In this document: positions 1 through 8,311 of the stretch, one piece after another
Layout: each line of letters begins with the position of its first letter
Position numbering within the stretch: position 1 is the first letter of the stretch
Assembly (NCBI RefSeq): GCF_003688415.1
Contig: NZ_REFJ01000001.1
Location: 646,309 to 710,308 of the forward strand
Source: Umboniibacter marinipuniceus
GTDB lineage: Bacteria; Pseudomonadota; Gammaproteobacteria; Pseudomonadales; DSM-25080
Direction of reading: 5' to 3'
Length of the DNA stretch: 64,000 nucleotides
Notes under the pieces: generated by a model
The model's database searches: none
What the model saw: the letters and a program-made list of their open reading frames with translations, nothing else
What the model was told of the DNA's origin: nothing
Made by a program: the position numbers and the translations under genes

Positions 1-1382
1 GCTTCACTTCGCACGTTATTAAAGACATGACGGAAACGGAGAACGTACGTTGGTTGTTCGACAATGCCCTGGTGAATAACTGGCTGGCATTCGGTAACGG
101 CGTATTAGGGGTGATTCTTATTGTGATGCTAGGTGTGGGCGTAGCCGAAAGCTCGGGTCTGCTTACCGCTATCATCAAGAAGTTAGGCACCAAGTTGCCG
201 GACCGTTTTCTTGCGCCGGCAATTGTCTTCCTAGGCATCATGAGCTCCATTGCTACGGATGCGGGGTATCTGGTTCTTATTCCGCTAGCCGGCTTGTTGT
301 ACGCGGGCCTGGGCAAGAATCCGCTCATTGGTATGGCGGCGGCATTTGCCGGGGTTTCAGCAGGTTTTAGTGCCAACCTTATTCCGGCTACGCCAGTGGA
401 CGTGATTATTGGTATGAATGCTCAAGTGTTTGCGGAAGCGCAGGGTGTTCCCTTCGAACGTGCCGACGGTACACCGCTAACTCCGGCTACCATGCATTAC
501 TACTTCATTTTTGCCTCTACCTTCTTATTGGCAGGCTTGGGTGCATGGGTAACCAACCGCTTTGTAGCACCTCGTTTAGAGAAGATGGATTACCAAGTTC
601 CCGAAGATATTAGCATCTCCGACTTTGAAACCACTGCCGAGGAAAGCCGAGGCCTAAAGGCGGCGTTACTTGGATTGGTGGTTGCACTGGGCTTGGTGGC
701 ATTCTTAGCACTGGGGCCATTGGCTACCTTCACCGATGAAACGGGCCGCACGGTATCGCCGTACCTCAACAACGTGATCCTATTGATTGCCATGGTGTTT
801 ATCATTGTGGGTGTGTCATTTGGTTTCGCCGCTAAGAAATTCAGCTCCATGATGGATGTGGTTCAAGCCATGGTGGGACAGATGAATACCATGGGTTACA
901 TTTTGGTACTCACCTTCTTCTGTTATAACTTCCTAGGCCTACTGGCGCATTCTGGTTTAGGTACCTATGTAACCTATTTGGGTGCAAGCTTCCTACAAAT
1001 GCTGGGCCTTCAGGAATTCCCCATTCTGCTGATTATTGGCTTTGTGATTACCACGGCGCTTATCAACCTATTCGTAGGTGGCTTAACCTCAAAGTGGATG
1101 CTATTGGGGCCTATCTTTATCCCCATGCTCTACGCGGTAAATCCAGAGATGACGCCAGATCTTGTGGCAGCAGCGTATCGTGTGGCGGATTCCTCCACCA
1201 ACATCATTACACCAATGATGAGCTACGCGGGTGTTATCTTGGCGTTCATGCGTAAGTACAAGCCAGACCTAAGTTTCGGTGACATGATCTTTATGATGGT
1301 GCCGTACTCGGTGGCCTTTATGATTGTGTGGACCACGCTGTTGGTTTGCTTCTTTGCCTTCGGAATTCCGTTAGGCTTCTAA
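1..1382 (+). CDS. AbgT-family transporter, 5' end outside window
   Basis: This is an inner-membrane transporter of the AbgT family, whose members move p-aminobenzoyl-glutamate or, in some species, export sulfonamide-like antimetabolites. The reading frame is open from base 3, before the first ATG at 27. The part seen is about 460 residues against roughly 510 for the family, so the start lies upstream of the window. The visible protein is a chain of hydrophobic helices. Family-typical stretches include the helix with GVGVAESSGLL near residues 37-45 and, near the C-terminus, DSSTNIITPMMSYAG, which corresponds to a conserved substrate-region segment. It converges on rsuA 58 bases downstream. The substrate cannot be told from sequence. 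Confidence 0.9.
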   Translation, partial: FTSHVIKDMTETENVRWLFDNALVNNWLAFGNGVLGVILIVMLGVGVAESSGLLTAIIKKLGTKLPDRFLAPAIVFLGIMSSIATDAGYLVLIPLAGLLYAGLGKNPLIGMAAAFAGVSAGFSANLIPATPVDVIIGMNAQVFAEAQGVPFERADGTPLTPATMHYYFIFASTFLLAGLGAWVTNRFVAPRLEKMDYQVPEDISISDFETTAEESRGLKAALLGLVVALGLVAFLALGPLATFTDETGRTVSPYLNNVILLIAMVFIIVGVSFGFAAKKFSSMMDVVQAMVGQMNTMGYILVLTFFCYNFLGLLAHSGLGTYVTYLGASFLQMLGLQEFPILLIIGFVITTALINLFVGGLTSKWMLLGPIFIPMLYAVNPEMTPDLVAAAYRVADSSTNIITPMMSYAGVILAFMRKYKPDLSFGDMIFMMVPYSVAFMIVWTTLLVCFFAFGIPLGF

Positions 1383-1440
1383 GTGGCGGGGTCTTGTTGG
1401 TGCAGGCTAATTAGTTGCAGTTAATGTAAATTGCAGTTAG

Positions 1441-2166
1441 TTAGCGTGCACCGCTTGGCATATTAACGCTGCGTATCTCTTCGGTTGTTAATGCTCTAGC
1501 CTCTCCCGGTGCTAACTCGGGATCTAATAGTATCTCCCCAATACTCACTCGGTGAAGCGACAAAACAGGGTTGCGAAAGCGCCCGAACATCCGTTTTATC
1601 TGGTGGTATTTACCTTCCTTGAGCCAAACCTTGGCTTGGTATGTTGAAACGATTTCTAGTTTTGCTGGTTGCGTTACGATGTCCTCAAAGGGGAAGTGCA
1701 TACCAGCGGCAAAGGCGTGGATATAGGCTTCATCCAGAGGGTTGGCGAGGGTCACATGATAAAGTTTCGCAACCTTGTTGCCAGGGTGAGCCAACGCTTC
1801 GGACCATCTACTGTCATTGGTGAGCAGTATGAGCCCAGTGGAGTGCAAATCTAGTCGCCCGGCAATATGCAGCTCAGATTTATCGGTAGTGTTGAGTAGG
1901 TCCACAACCGTTGGGTGCTGCGCGTCAACGGTGGCCGAAACTACGCCATTTGGCTTATTGAGCATAAAGTAACGAGGGCGATTTGCTTGGAGAATTTTGC
2001 CCTCTACCACAATGCGCGAGAAATGATTGATTCGCTGGGCTCGGTCATGTGCAATAACGTCATCTACTTCCACCAAGTTACGCGCCAACAATTGCTGGAC
2101 ATCTCGCTGGTTAAGTAAGAGTTGTTGGCGAAGAAACTTATCTAAGCGTTGCGTGTCCCGGGGCAT
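1441..2166 (-). CDS. rsuA: 16S rRNA pseudouridine-516 synthase RsuA
   Basis: RsuA converts uridine 516 of 16S rRNA to pseudouridine during small-subunit assembly. The 241-residue length is close to the usual 230-240. The N-terminal part (LDKFLRQQL, residues 8-16) is the S4-like RNA-binding domain. The catalytic domain follows, with RYFMLNKPNGVVSA and the GRLD motif near residue 103, whose Asp is the catalytic residue of this family. Near the C-terminus are YHQIKRMFG and LHRVSIGEILLDPELAPGE, both typical of RsuA. It is transcribed towards the AbgT gene and diverges from the M24 peptidase gene. Confidence 0.93.
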   Translation of the reverse strand: MPRDTQRLDKFLRQQLLLNQRDVQQLLARNLVEVDDVIAHDRAQRINHFSRIVVEGKILQANRPRYFMLNKPNGVVSATVDAQHPTVVDLLNTTDKSELHIAGRLDLHSTGLILLTNDSRWSEALAHPGNKVAKLYHVTLANPLDEAYIHAFAAGMHFPFEDIVTQPAKLEIVSTYQAKVWLKEGKYHQIKRMFGRFRNPVLSLHRVSIGEILLDPELAPGEARALTTEEIRSVNMPSGAR

Positions 2167-2311
2167 GTTTCGTATTTACCGCCATAGTAGAGTGCGTTAA
2201 AGCGAGCTTGGATTAATGGCGAATTACCGCGCCTTGGCTTACAAGATGTAGAGTATCTCAATAATGAGATATAGTTTACAGTCTTCCCTACACGGCACTG
2301 AGAAAAGTACT

Positions 2312-3727
2312 ATGACCCTTCTACCTCGTTCGCTTAACCCTCGTTCATCTAAGCGCCTGCCGCGCTGGATTTCTCCGCGCTACATGGTGTTGGCAATATT
2401 GTGCTTGGTTGCAAGCGTGCACGGATCAGCGCTAGCTGGTGAAAATACATCTGTTCACGAGCTCCCCTCCTTAAGAGCGCGTGCTGAGATCATCGATACC
2501 GTGCTCGAAGAGCGAATCAATAACGTTTTACCTATGATCATGGAGCGCTCAGACGTTGATCTCTGGGTGGTGATGTCCCGCGAATATAATGAAGACCCAG
2601 TGCTGAAAACCCTACTTCCTGCGGATTGGATGTCGGCGCGCCGACACACTATGTTGGTGATGCATAACCCGGGTGAGGGTGCGCCAATTGAAGCGCTGGC
2701 GGTATCGCGTTATGGCGTGGGTGACTTATTCACCCAAGCGTGGAACAAAGAGGAACAACCTGATCAGTGGGCGGCGTTGGCTAAGGTCATTGCCGAGCGC
2801 TCCCCCGAGGTCATTGCCATTAATAAAGATGCCCATTTCGCCCTAGCCGATGGCATGAGTGCTAGCGAGTATGAACAGTTCATTGCGGTACTCACCGCCG
2901 AGCAACGGGAAAAACTGGTGTCGTCTCGTGCTCTGGCAATTGGCTGGTTAGAAACGCGAAGCGAATCCGAGCTGAAGATCTTTCGGCAGCTTGTTGGCAT
3001 TGGTCATGAACTGATTGCTCGGGCCTTTTCGAACGAAGTGGTTACACCCGGTGTGACGACTACCGATGACATTGCCTGGTGGTTGCGGGAACAATCGGCG
3101 GCGCTCAACATGGGGAACTGGTTTCACCCCTCGGTATCGCTACAGCGCTTCGATAATACTGAGTTCGATCAAATAACAGCTTTTAGCAATTCCGTTGATG
3201 AAAACGTCATTTACCCCGGTGATTTGTTGCATGTGGACTTTGGTTTGAGCTACTTACGCTTGCACACGGATCAGCAGCAGCACGCCTATGTGCTTAAACC
3301 CAATGAAACTAACGTGCCGGAATCACTGGTCAACGCCTTGGCGCAGGGCAACCTACTCCAGGATATTCTGATGGATGGTTTTGAAACGGGGATCACCGGT
3401 AATGCGCTCTTGGCTCAATCACTGGAGCAAGCCAGCGAGGCGGGCTTAAAACCCACCATCTATACCCATCCGTTAGGCCTTCATGGCCACGCAGCAGGGC
3501 CAACCATTGGTATGTGGGATGCTCAGGAAGGTGTGCCTGTAGTGGGCGACTACCCCGTGTACCCGAATACCGCCTATTCCATTGAGCTAAACGTGGCCGT
3601 GAACATTCCCGAGTGGGACAATCAGGAAATCCGCATTATGCTGGAGGAGGACGCCTTCTTTGATGGTGAGTCCATTGAATTCCTATCTGGGCGACAAACT
3701 CAGCTGCATGTGATTGAGGCCAACTAG
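2312..3727 (+). CDS. Exported M24-family metallopeptidase (Xaa-Pro peptidase-like)
   Basis: This is a pita-bread-fold metallopeptidase or aminopeptidase-P-like protein. I chose ATG 2312 over the in-frame ATG 2264 because GAGAAA lies just upstream and the protein then begins with a basic stretch, a hydrophobic core (YMVLAILCLVASVHG) and an ALA cleavage site, a signal peptide placing it in the periplasm. The mature part has a creatinase-like N-domain and then the catalytic domain. The five M24 metal-ligand positions can be followed: Asp in LHVDFG, Asp in LHTDQQ, His in THPLGLHGHAAG, Glu in SIELNV and Glu in MLEEDAFF. All look intact, so it is probably active. Substrate is unknown. No operon partner is evident. 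Confidence 0.85.
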   Translation: MTLLPRSLNPRSSKRLPRWISPRYMVLAILCLVASVHGSALAGENTSVHELPSLRARAEIIDTVLEERINNVLPMIMERSDVDLWVVMSREYNEDPVLKTLLPADWMSARRHTMLVMHNPGEGAPIEALAVSRYGVGDLFTQAWNKEEQPDQWAALAKVIAERSPEVIAINKDAHFALADGMSASEYEQFIAVLTAEQREKLVSSRALAIGWLETRSESELKIFRQLVGIGHELIARAFSNEVVTPGVTTTDDIAWWLREQSAALNMGNWFHPSVSLQRFDNTEFDQITAFSNSVDENVIYPGDLLHVDFGLSYLRLHTDQQQHAYVLKPNETNVPESLVNALAQGNLLQDILMDGFETGITGNALLAQSLEQASEAGLKPTIYTHPLGLHGHAAGPTIGMWDAQEGVPVVGDYPVYPNTAYSIELNVAVNIPEWDNQEIRIMLEEDAFFDGESIEFLSGRQTQLHVIEAN

Positions 3728-3848
3728 AGCACCTTTACTAGGTGTTGCGGTGGATGAAAAGATGCCAATAGGATGGCATAGGCATGCCGATTTCACCGTA
3801 ATTTTACCCCCAAGATGTTACAACAGTGTTTGAACAGAGAGAGTGACT

Positions 3849-4526
3849 ATGAAAATTCTACTGGTTGAAGACAATGTTGAGATAGCTACCCAGGTTATCG
3901 ACTTTTTAACGGGATTGGGTTGGGACGTCGACTTCGCTCGCAATGCTACGCAGGGTGCCGAACTGGCGGTTGCTGACAACTTCGATGTCATTCTATTGGA
4001 TCTTAATCTCCCCGACGGCGATGGCGTGACCTTGTGTGCGCAGATCAAGGCCAACGCGACCATTGAGCCGGCGATCATCATGGTGACCGCCCGTAACAGT
4101 TTTGAAGACAAGGCTGAGGGCTTTAATCATGGCGCTGACGACTACTTGGTAAAGCCCTATGATCTGCGTGAACTGCCGCTGCGCTGCCAAGCACTCCTAC
4201 GCCGTAAGCAACTGTATCAATCCAAGAAACTCAGCCTGGGCGAACTGAGCTTAGATGCACACACGCACGAGGTAACACGGCAGGATCAGCCCCTCAAGCT
4301 CACCAAGATTGGCTTTAATATCCTGTTACAGCTGGCCCGTGCCTACCCAAAACCTGTCTCCAAGTCACAGTTAGTAGCCGAACTATGGCCAAACGATGTA
4401 CCGGATAGCGATCCGCTTAAGGCGCATATCTATGCGTTGCGCCAAGTGCTCGATAAACCTTTTTCCACACCTATGCTGGCAACGGTTCAGAGCTTAGGTT
4501 ATCGCCTTGAGGTAGCCAATGCTTAA
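3849..4526 (+). CDS. OmpR/PhoB-type response regulator
   Basis: This is a two-component DNA-binding regulator of 225 residues. The receiver domain starts at LLVEDN, with the phospho-acceptor Asp51 in LLDLNLPDGDG and the conserved Lys102 in YLVKPYD. The C-terminal winged helix (about 125-223) ends with the ALRQVLDKPF and SLGYRLE segments of the Trans_reg_C family. I prefer ATG 3849 to GTG 3843 because GAGAGAG lies 6 bases before it. Its stop overlaps the kinase gene by 8 bases, so the two are translationally coupled and work as a pair. The signal and target genes are unknown; the PfpI gene downstream is the nearest candidate. Confidence 0.92.
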   Translation: MKILLVEDNVEIATQVIDFLTGLGWDVDFARNATQGAELAVADNFDVILLDLNLPDGDGVTLCAQIKANATIEPAIIMVTARNSFEDKAEGFNHGADDYLVKPYDLRELPLRCQALLRRKQLYQSKKLSLGELSLDAHTHEVTRQDQPLKLTKIGFNILLQLARAYPKPVSKSQLVAELWPNDVPDSDPLKAHIYALRQVLDKPFSTPMLATVQSLGYRLEVANA

Positions 4527-5733
4527 GCCAAAGGGACTGCGAGCGTATACAACTGGGTTGTTGGTAGCCTTTACCTTAATCTTTTCTAGCCTGTTCCTGG
4601 CGGTAGGTGTGCTCACGGCGTACATTGTGGAAGATACGATTATTATGCGGCTGGTAGGCGCGCAAGTAGATCAAATTGAACAATCGCTTGCGCAAGGCGA
4701 ATCGCCACAACTGAACGCAAAGCAACGGCTCTATACAGAGGCCGAGGACATACCTTCAGCGTGGCAAGCCATCATCCTTAAGTATCCGTCTGGTGAGCTA
4801 TTTACGGACACCGAAGATCACTATCACTTTCAGCATCTTTCCACCCCCTCTGGTGATTTCGCGGTACTGGTGGTGGAGGTATCGGAGGTGCTTGTGGTGA
4901 CGGAATCCCCGCGCGCGTTCATCATCTTTGTCGTGGTCTTTGCGGTGATGGTCTTGGTGGCGGTGGGGGTGGCGCTAAAAATTGCTAATCGGGTCACCAA
5001 GCCCGTGTTGGATCTCTCGACCGCGGTGGCACAGCGCGCGTTGGTTACGGAGCCTATGCCAGATTTACCCTTCGAGTTGAAACAACTGGCCAGTAATTTC
5101 GAGGCAAGTTTCAGTAAGATTGAGCAGATGTTACAGCGCGAGCGAGATTTCACCACCGATGTGGGTCACGAGCTAAAAACACCGCTTACGGCGTTTAATA
5201 ATCTGCTGGTTATCGCCAGTGGGCGACCGCTCAGCTCAGCGGAGGTGGAGCAACTGGGGCGGATCAATGCCGACCTTGCCAACACCGTTGAGGTGTTACT
5301 CGCGCTCGCTCGCGAAGAATCGCTGACAAAGCAGCCCGTTAACGTGATGGCTTGTATCGAGCAACTCGCCATTGACCAGCCACAGGTGGTAGCAGGGGAG
5401 TTTTCGATAGCGCTCACGGGCGATCGCTCGGTGGTGATTCAAGGCAACCCCGTGCTCACTAAATTACTGTTTCTTAATGTGATTCAGAATGCGATTCGTC
5501 ACGCTGATTCGCCCCAACTCAACATTGATATCGCGGCCGATAGAATCGTTTTAGCTAATTCCGCCGCGTCAAGGAAACAGCTGGATTTCATGGCACCTGG
5601 GGTTCGCGATGAGACGAGTACGGGTGTAGGTCAGGGGCTCTATTTGGTGCGTCGCATTGCCGAAAAACTAGCACTGAGGGTTGAGCTGAATCTGGGCAAT
5701 GAGCAATTCGAAATCGTTTTTCATATTAATTGA
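4519..5733 (+). CDS. Membrane sensor histidine kinase
   Basis: This is the partner kinase of the preceding response regulator. Two membrane helices (about residues 12-36 and 132-155) enclose a short periplasmic sensor region of about 95 residues. A HAMP-like linker follows. The HisKA phospho-acceptor is His217 in VGHELKTPLTAF. The ATP-binding domain has the N box NVIQNAIRH and the G box GVGQGLYLV; the usual D box (DxGxG) is hard to see, where FMAPGVRDETSTG stands in that place. The periplasmic sensor shows no domain I recognise. The 404-residue size is normal for a classical kinase. Confidence 0.9.
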   Translation: MLKPKGLRAYTTGLLVAFTLIFSSLFLAVGVLTAYIVEDTIIMRLVGAQVDQIEQSLAQGESPQLNAKQRLYTEAEDIPSAWQAIILKYPSGELFTDTEDHYHFQHLSTPSGDFAVLVVEVSEVLVVTESPRAFIIFVVVFAVMVLVAVGVALKIANRVTKPVLDLSTAVAQRALVTEPMPDLPFELKQLASNFEASFSKIEQMLQRERDFTTDVGHELKTPLTAFNNLLVIASGRPLSSAEVEQLGRINADLANTVEVLLALAREESLTKQPVNVMACIEQLAIDQPQVVAGEFSIALTGDRSVVIQGNPVLTKLLFLNVIQNAIRHADSPQLNIDIAADRIVLANSAASRKQLDFMAPGVRDETSTGVGQGLYLVRRIAEKLALRVELNLGNEQFEIVFHIN

Positions 5734-5790
5734 CTCCGATTTTACCGCTTGGGCGATAGCCTAGCGGTAAATAACTTGGAGACTACTACT

Positions 5791-6864
5791 ATGAACATCA
5801 AAAAAATTGCTATTCGCGTTTCACTTTTTCTAGCCGTTATTGGACTCTTGATAGCCGCCGCTATCTTTTGGCTTTTTAGCTTTATACCCGAATCCGGAAT
5901 GAAGCAGCTTGAGGAAAGCCAGGCTCACGAAATTCCCTATCTGATGTCTGCAACGGGCGATACCAACGGTCGTATCCTAGCGGTTGTCACCAGTGTGGAT
6001 AAGATGGGTGAGAGCGGTAAAAAAACCGGCTATGAATTAACGGAGTTGGCACGAGCTTACTGGGTATTTAATGTTAACGGCTTTGAGGTAGACATTGCCA
6101 GTACGCAGGGCGGTGATGCCCCGAAGATTCTAGACTTGGATGATATGGGCCGCTACGACTACGCCTTCCTTAATCACCCCGAAGTACAGTTGCAGTTAGC
6201 TAACACATTGTTGATTGATGAGTTGAACCCAGCCGATTATGACGCCGTGTACTTCGTTGGCGGCAAAGGCGCAATGTTTGACTTTGTTGATAACGCCGCA
6301 ATTAAATCGTTCATCGCGCAGATGGACAGTGAAGGAGGCATCATTTCGGCCGTTTGTCATGGCCCAGCCGCACTGCTAAATGTGGTGACTGCAGAGGGTG
6401 AAAATCTACTCCGCGGCACACAGGTGACCGCCTTTAGCAATAGCGAGGAGATCTTTCTCATCCCTGACGCTGAGCAGATTTTTGGTTTTCTACTCGAAGA
6501 TGGAATGACGGCACAGGGAGCGAGTTTTTCGGCAGCTGACAATTACTTAAACCGCGTAGTAGTGGATGGTAATGTTATTACTGGGCAAAACCCATGGTCG
6601 GTTTGGACGCTTGCAGAAGAGGTGGTACGAAGCCTTGGCGTTGACCCCGTTGAACGACCAGTAACCGCTGAAGAACGCTCGGTTGATCTGCTAGCAATCC
6701 TGCAAGAGCAAGGTTATTCGGCGGCTAAAGCGTCAATTGAAGAAAATGAGTACGAGTACCAATCTTTGCTTATCCTAATGCACGCCATCATAGCGGCTAT
6801 GGAGCTAGATTTGGTTTCCACCGTAAAACTAATGCTATTGGCGGAGGCGTCAAAAACGGCGTAA
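5791..6864 (+). CDS. Membrane-anchored DJ-1/PfpI-family protein
   Basis: This is a type 1 glutamine-amidotransferase-like protein of the DJ-1/PfpI superfamily, whose members act as glyoxalases, chaperones or deglycases. I chose ATG 5791 (GGAG upstream) over the TTG at 5749. The protein is 357 residues: a single N-terminal membrane helix (9-31) and then the DJ-1 domain (about 60-285). The nucleophile elbow is Cys189-His190 in SAVCHGPAAL, and acidic residues in TGYELTEL (80-86) fit the family's conserved Glu. A C-terminal extension of about 70 residues after 285 is not part of the core fold. It follows the kinase gene by 57 bases and may be in its operon. Most DJ-1 proteins are cytosolic, so the anchor is a notable difference. 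Confidence 0.82.
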   Translation: MNIKKIAIRVSLFLAVIGLLIAAAIFWLFSFIPESGMKQLEESQAHEIPYLMSATGDTNGRILAVVTSVDKMGESGKKTGYELTELARAYWVFNVNGFEVDIASTQGGDAPKILDLDDMGRYDYAFLNHPEVQLQLANTLLIDELNPADYDAVYFVGGKGAMFDFVDNAAIKSFIAQMDSEGGIISAVCHGPAALLNVVTAEGENLLRGTQVTAFSNSEEIFLIPDAEQIFGFLLEDGMTAQGASFSAADNYLNRVVVDGNVITGQNPWSVWTLAEEVVRSLGVDPVERPVTAEERSVDLLAILQEQGYSAAKASIEENEYEYQSLLILMHAIIAAMELDLVSTVKLMLLAEASKTA

Positions 6865-6896
6865 CTTACCGTTTAATCGCAAGGTATCCCCCCCCA

Positions 6897-6930
6897 AAAG
6901 AATGCCCACAACTCGGTGGGCATTTTCTAT
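6897..6930 (+). terminator. Rho-independent terminator after PfpI gene
   Basis: A perfect 9-bp stem (AATGCCCAC at 6901-6909, GTGGGCATT at 6916-6924) with a 6-base loop is followed by a T-rich tract. It lies about 35 bases past the PfpI stop and probably ends the regulator-kinase-PfpI transcript. Confidence 0.85.
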
Positions 6931-7139
6931 TCTTTCAATTCACTTAGCTGCTTGCGCCACTTCCTAGACAGCTTTGTCGATTTCAAGGTCACCCCTGAAT
7001 AGCGAGCTTGGGTGATAAAGTAGGTTAGTGATCAATCACATTGCTTGCAGGCCAGGTAATAATTGGTTATTGTTACTTTGAAGCAGTAGTTAGTACAGCA
7101 CATTGCTTACTGGCATATTTCATAGAAAAAGGATTTTTT

Positions 7140-8231
7140 ATGTCATTCTTGCTTATTGTCACTATTTGTTTGATCGTACCGTGCGTAGCGCAGGCGCAGA
7201 CTAACCCTTTTGTGTCACCATCAATACCTACCAGTTCGTCCACCTCTTCTTCACCTGCAAGCTTTGATTATTCAGAGACTGAACCACTCATTCCTGCTCG
7301 CAGGCTTGATAGAGATTCGTTGGTGTATTCGAGTTATGAGTTGGGGCTGCAATACGAAGGCTGGGTAGTTGTGAGCTCGGTAATTGATCCCGAGGGTCAG
7401 GTGGTTAAAGTTATCATCGATAACTCAAGTGGGAACATTATACTTGAAGAGGCCGCGCGTGAGTTAGCCCTGAATGCTAAGTTCGCTCCTGCAATGCTGT
7501 ATGGTAGGGCGGTTAGATCTAGTGTTAATCAACAGCAATATCGTTTTAACTTCAACGATGGTGTTCAAGGGCTGTCGCCGTTCTATCGATCCGCCAATAG
7601 CAGAGCGTTAAGCGCCTACGGCGAGGGTGATTGGGAGAGATTTCAACAAAGCTTAGAAGCGCTGGCTAACATGCAACGCCGTAATTTCATGGAGGAAGCT
7701 CACTTCAGCATGCTGGTGGGGTTGAGCTTAGAGCGTCAAGGCGATCGACAAGGCGCATTAAGGCAGTATCAACAAGCCATTGACTGGAACATAGAACAGC
7801 TTAGCGAAGAGCGAGCCGTTGTTGCCTATCAACATGCGTTCTCACTATTGGTGGAGAGCGAGAATTATCCTGGGGCCGTTTCTCTCGCCAATAGAATCCC
7901 GCCAACATTAGCACCGCTGCCGCAGCTGCAATACACGATTGAACTAAGCGAGCAGCTTCGCCAACATATCGCGGGGCAGGTCTACCTTGAAAATCAGTTG
8001 GTTTTAGATGAAGAAGGGCGGAGCTCACTTGAGCTGTGGCGGCAAACATTTGATCTATCCCTGACAGAGGGAACCCTTGACGCTTACGAACTGTGGTGTA
8101 GCGGTCGTTATATGCGTTACACATTCACAGCTAATACCTCAACGAGCATACCGCGTAATTGGGGAGACTGCACATTGAGGCTTGAGGGTAAGCCGGGTGC
8201 CCGCGTCAGTGTATGGCAGTCTAGCGGTTGA
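7140..8231 (+). CDS. Exported protein with TonB C-terminal-like domain
   Basis: A 363-residue secreted protein. I chose ATG 7140 because AAAAAGGA stands just before it and the product then starts with a signal peptide ending in AQA. Residues about 65-145 fit a TonB C-terminal domain: EGWVVVSSVIDPEGQV, then the ALNAKFAPA region with a YRFNF end. The rest (about 155-260) looks helical and repeat-like, suggesting TPR-type packing, for instance MEEAHFSMLVGLSLERQGD. There is no N-terminal membrane anchor or proline-rich linker as in a true TonB, so energy transduction is doubtful. It converges on the M16 peptidase gene. Confidence 0.7.
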   Translation: MSFLLIVTICLIVPCVAQAQTNPFVSPSIPTSSSTSSSPASFDYSETEPLIPARRLDRDSLVYSSYELGLQYEGWVVVSSVIDPEGQVVKVIIDNSSGNIILEEAARELALNAKFAPAMLYGRAVRSSVNQQQYRFNFNDGVQGLSPFYRSANSRALSAYGEGDWERFQQSLEALANMQRRNFMEEAHFSMLVGLSLERQGDRQGALRQYQQAIDWNIEQLSEERAVVAYQHAFSLLVESENYPGAVSLANRIPPTLAPLPQLQYTIELSEQLRQHIAGQVYLENQLVLDEEGRSSLELWRQTFDLSLTEGTLDAYELWCSGRYMRYTFTANTSTSIPRNWGDCTLRLEGKPGARVSVWQSSG

Positions 8232-8311
8232 TCACTTCACTCAATGGGTGCAAGGCAAGAGCCTGCAGACCCTAGAGAGAACAGGGCCTGCAAGACGATG
8301 GCGAGTAGCAA

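Noticed and set aside
590..850. Minus-strand ORF within the AbgT gene
   Set aside because: It is a shadow of the transporter frame, with no ribosome-binding site or family features.
7140..8231. A true TonB energy transducer
   Set aside because: It has a cleavable signal rather than an anchor, no Pro-rich linker, and no ExbBD genes nearby.
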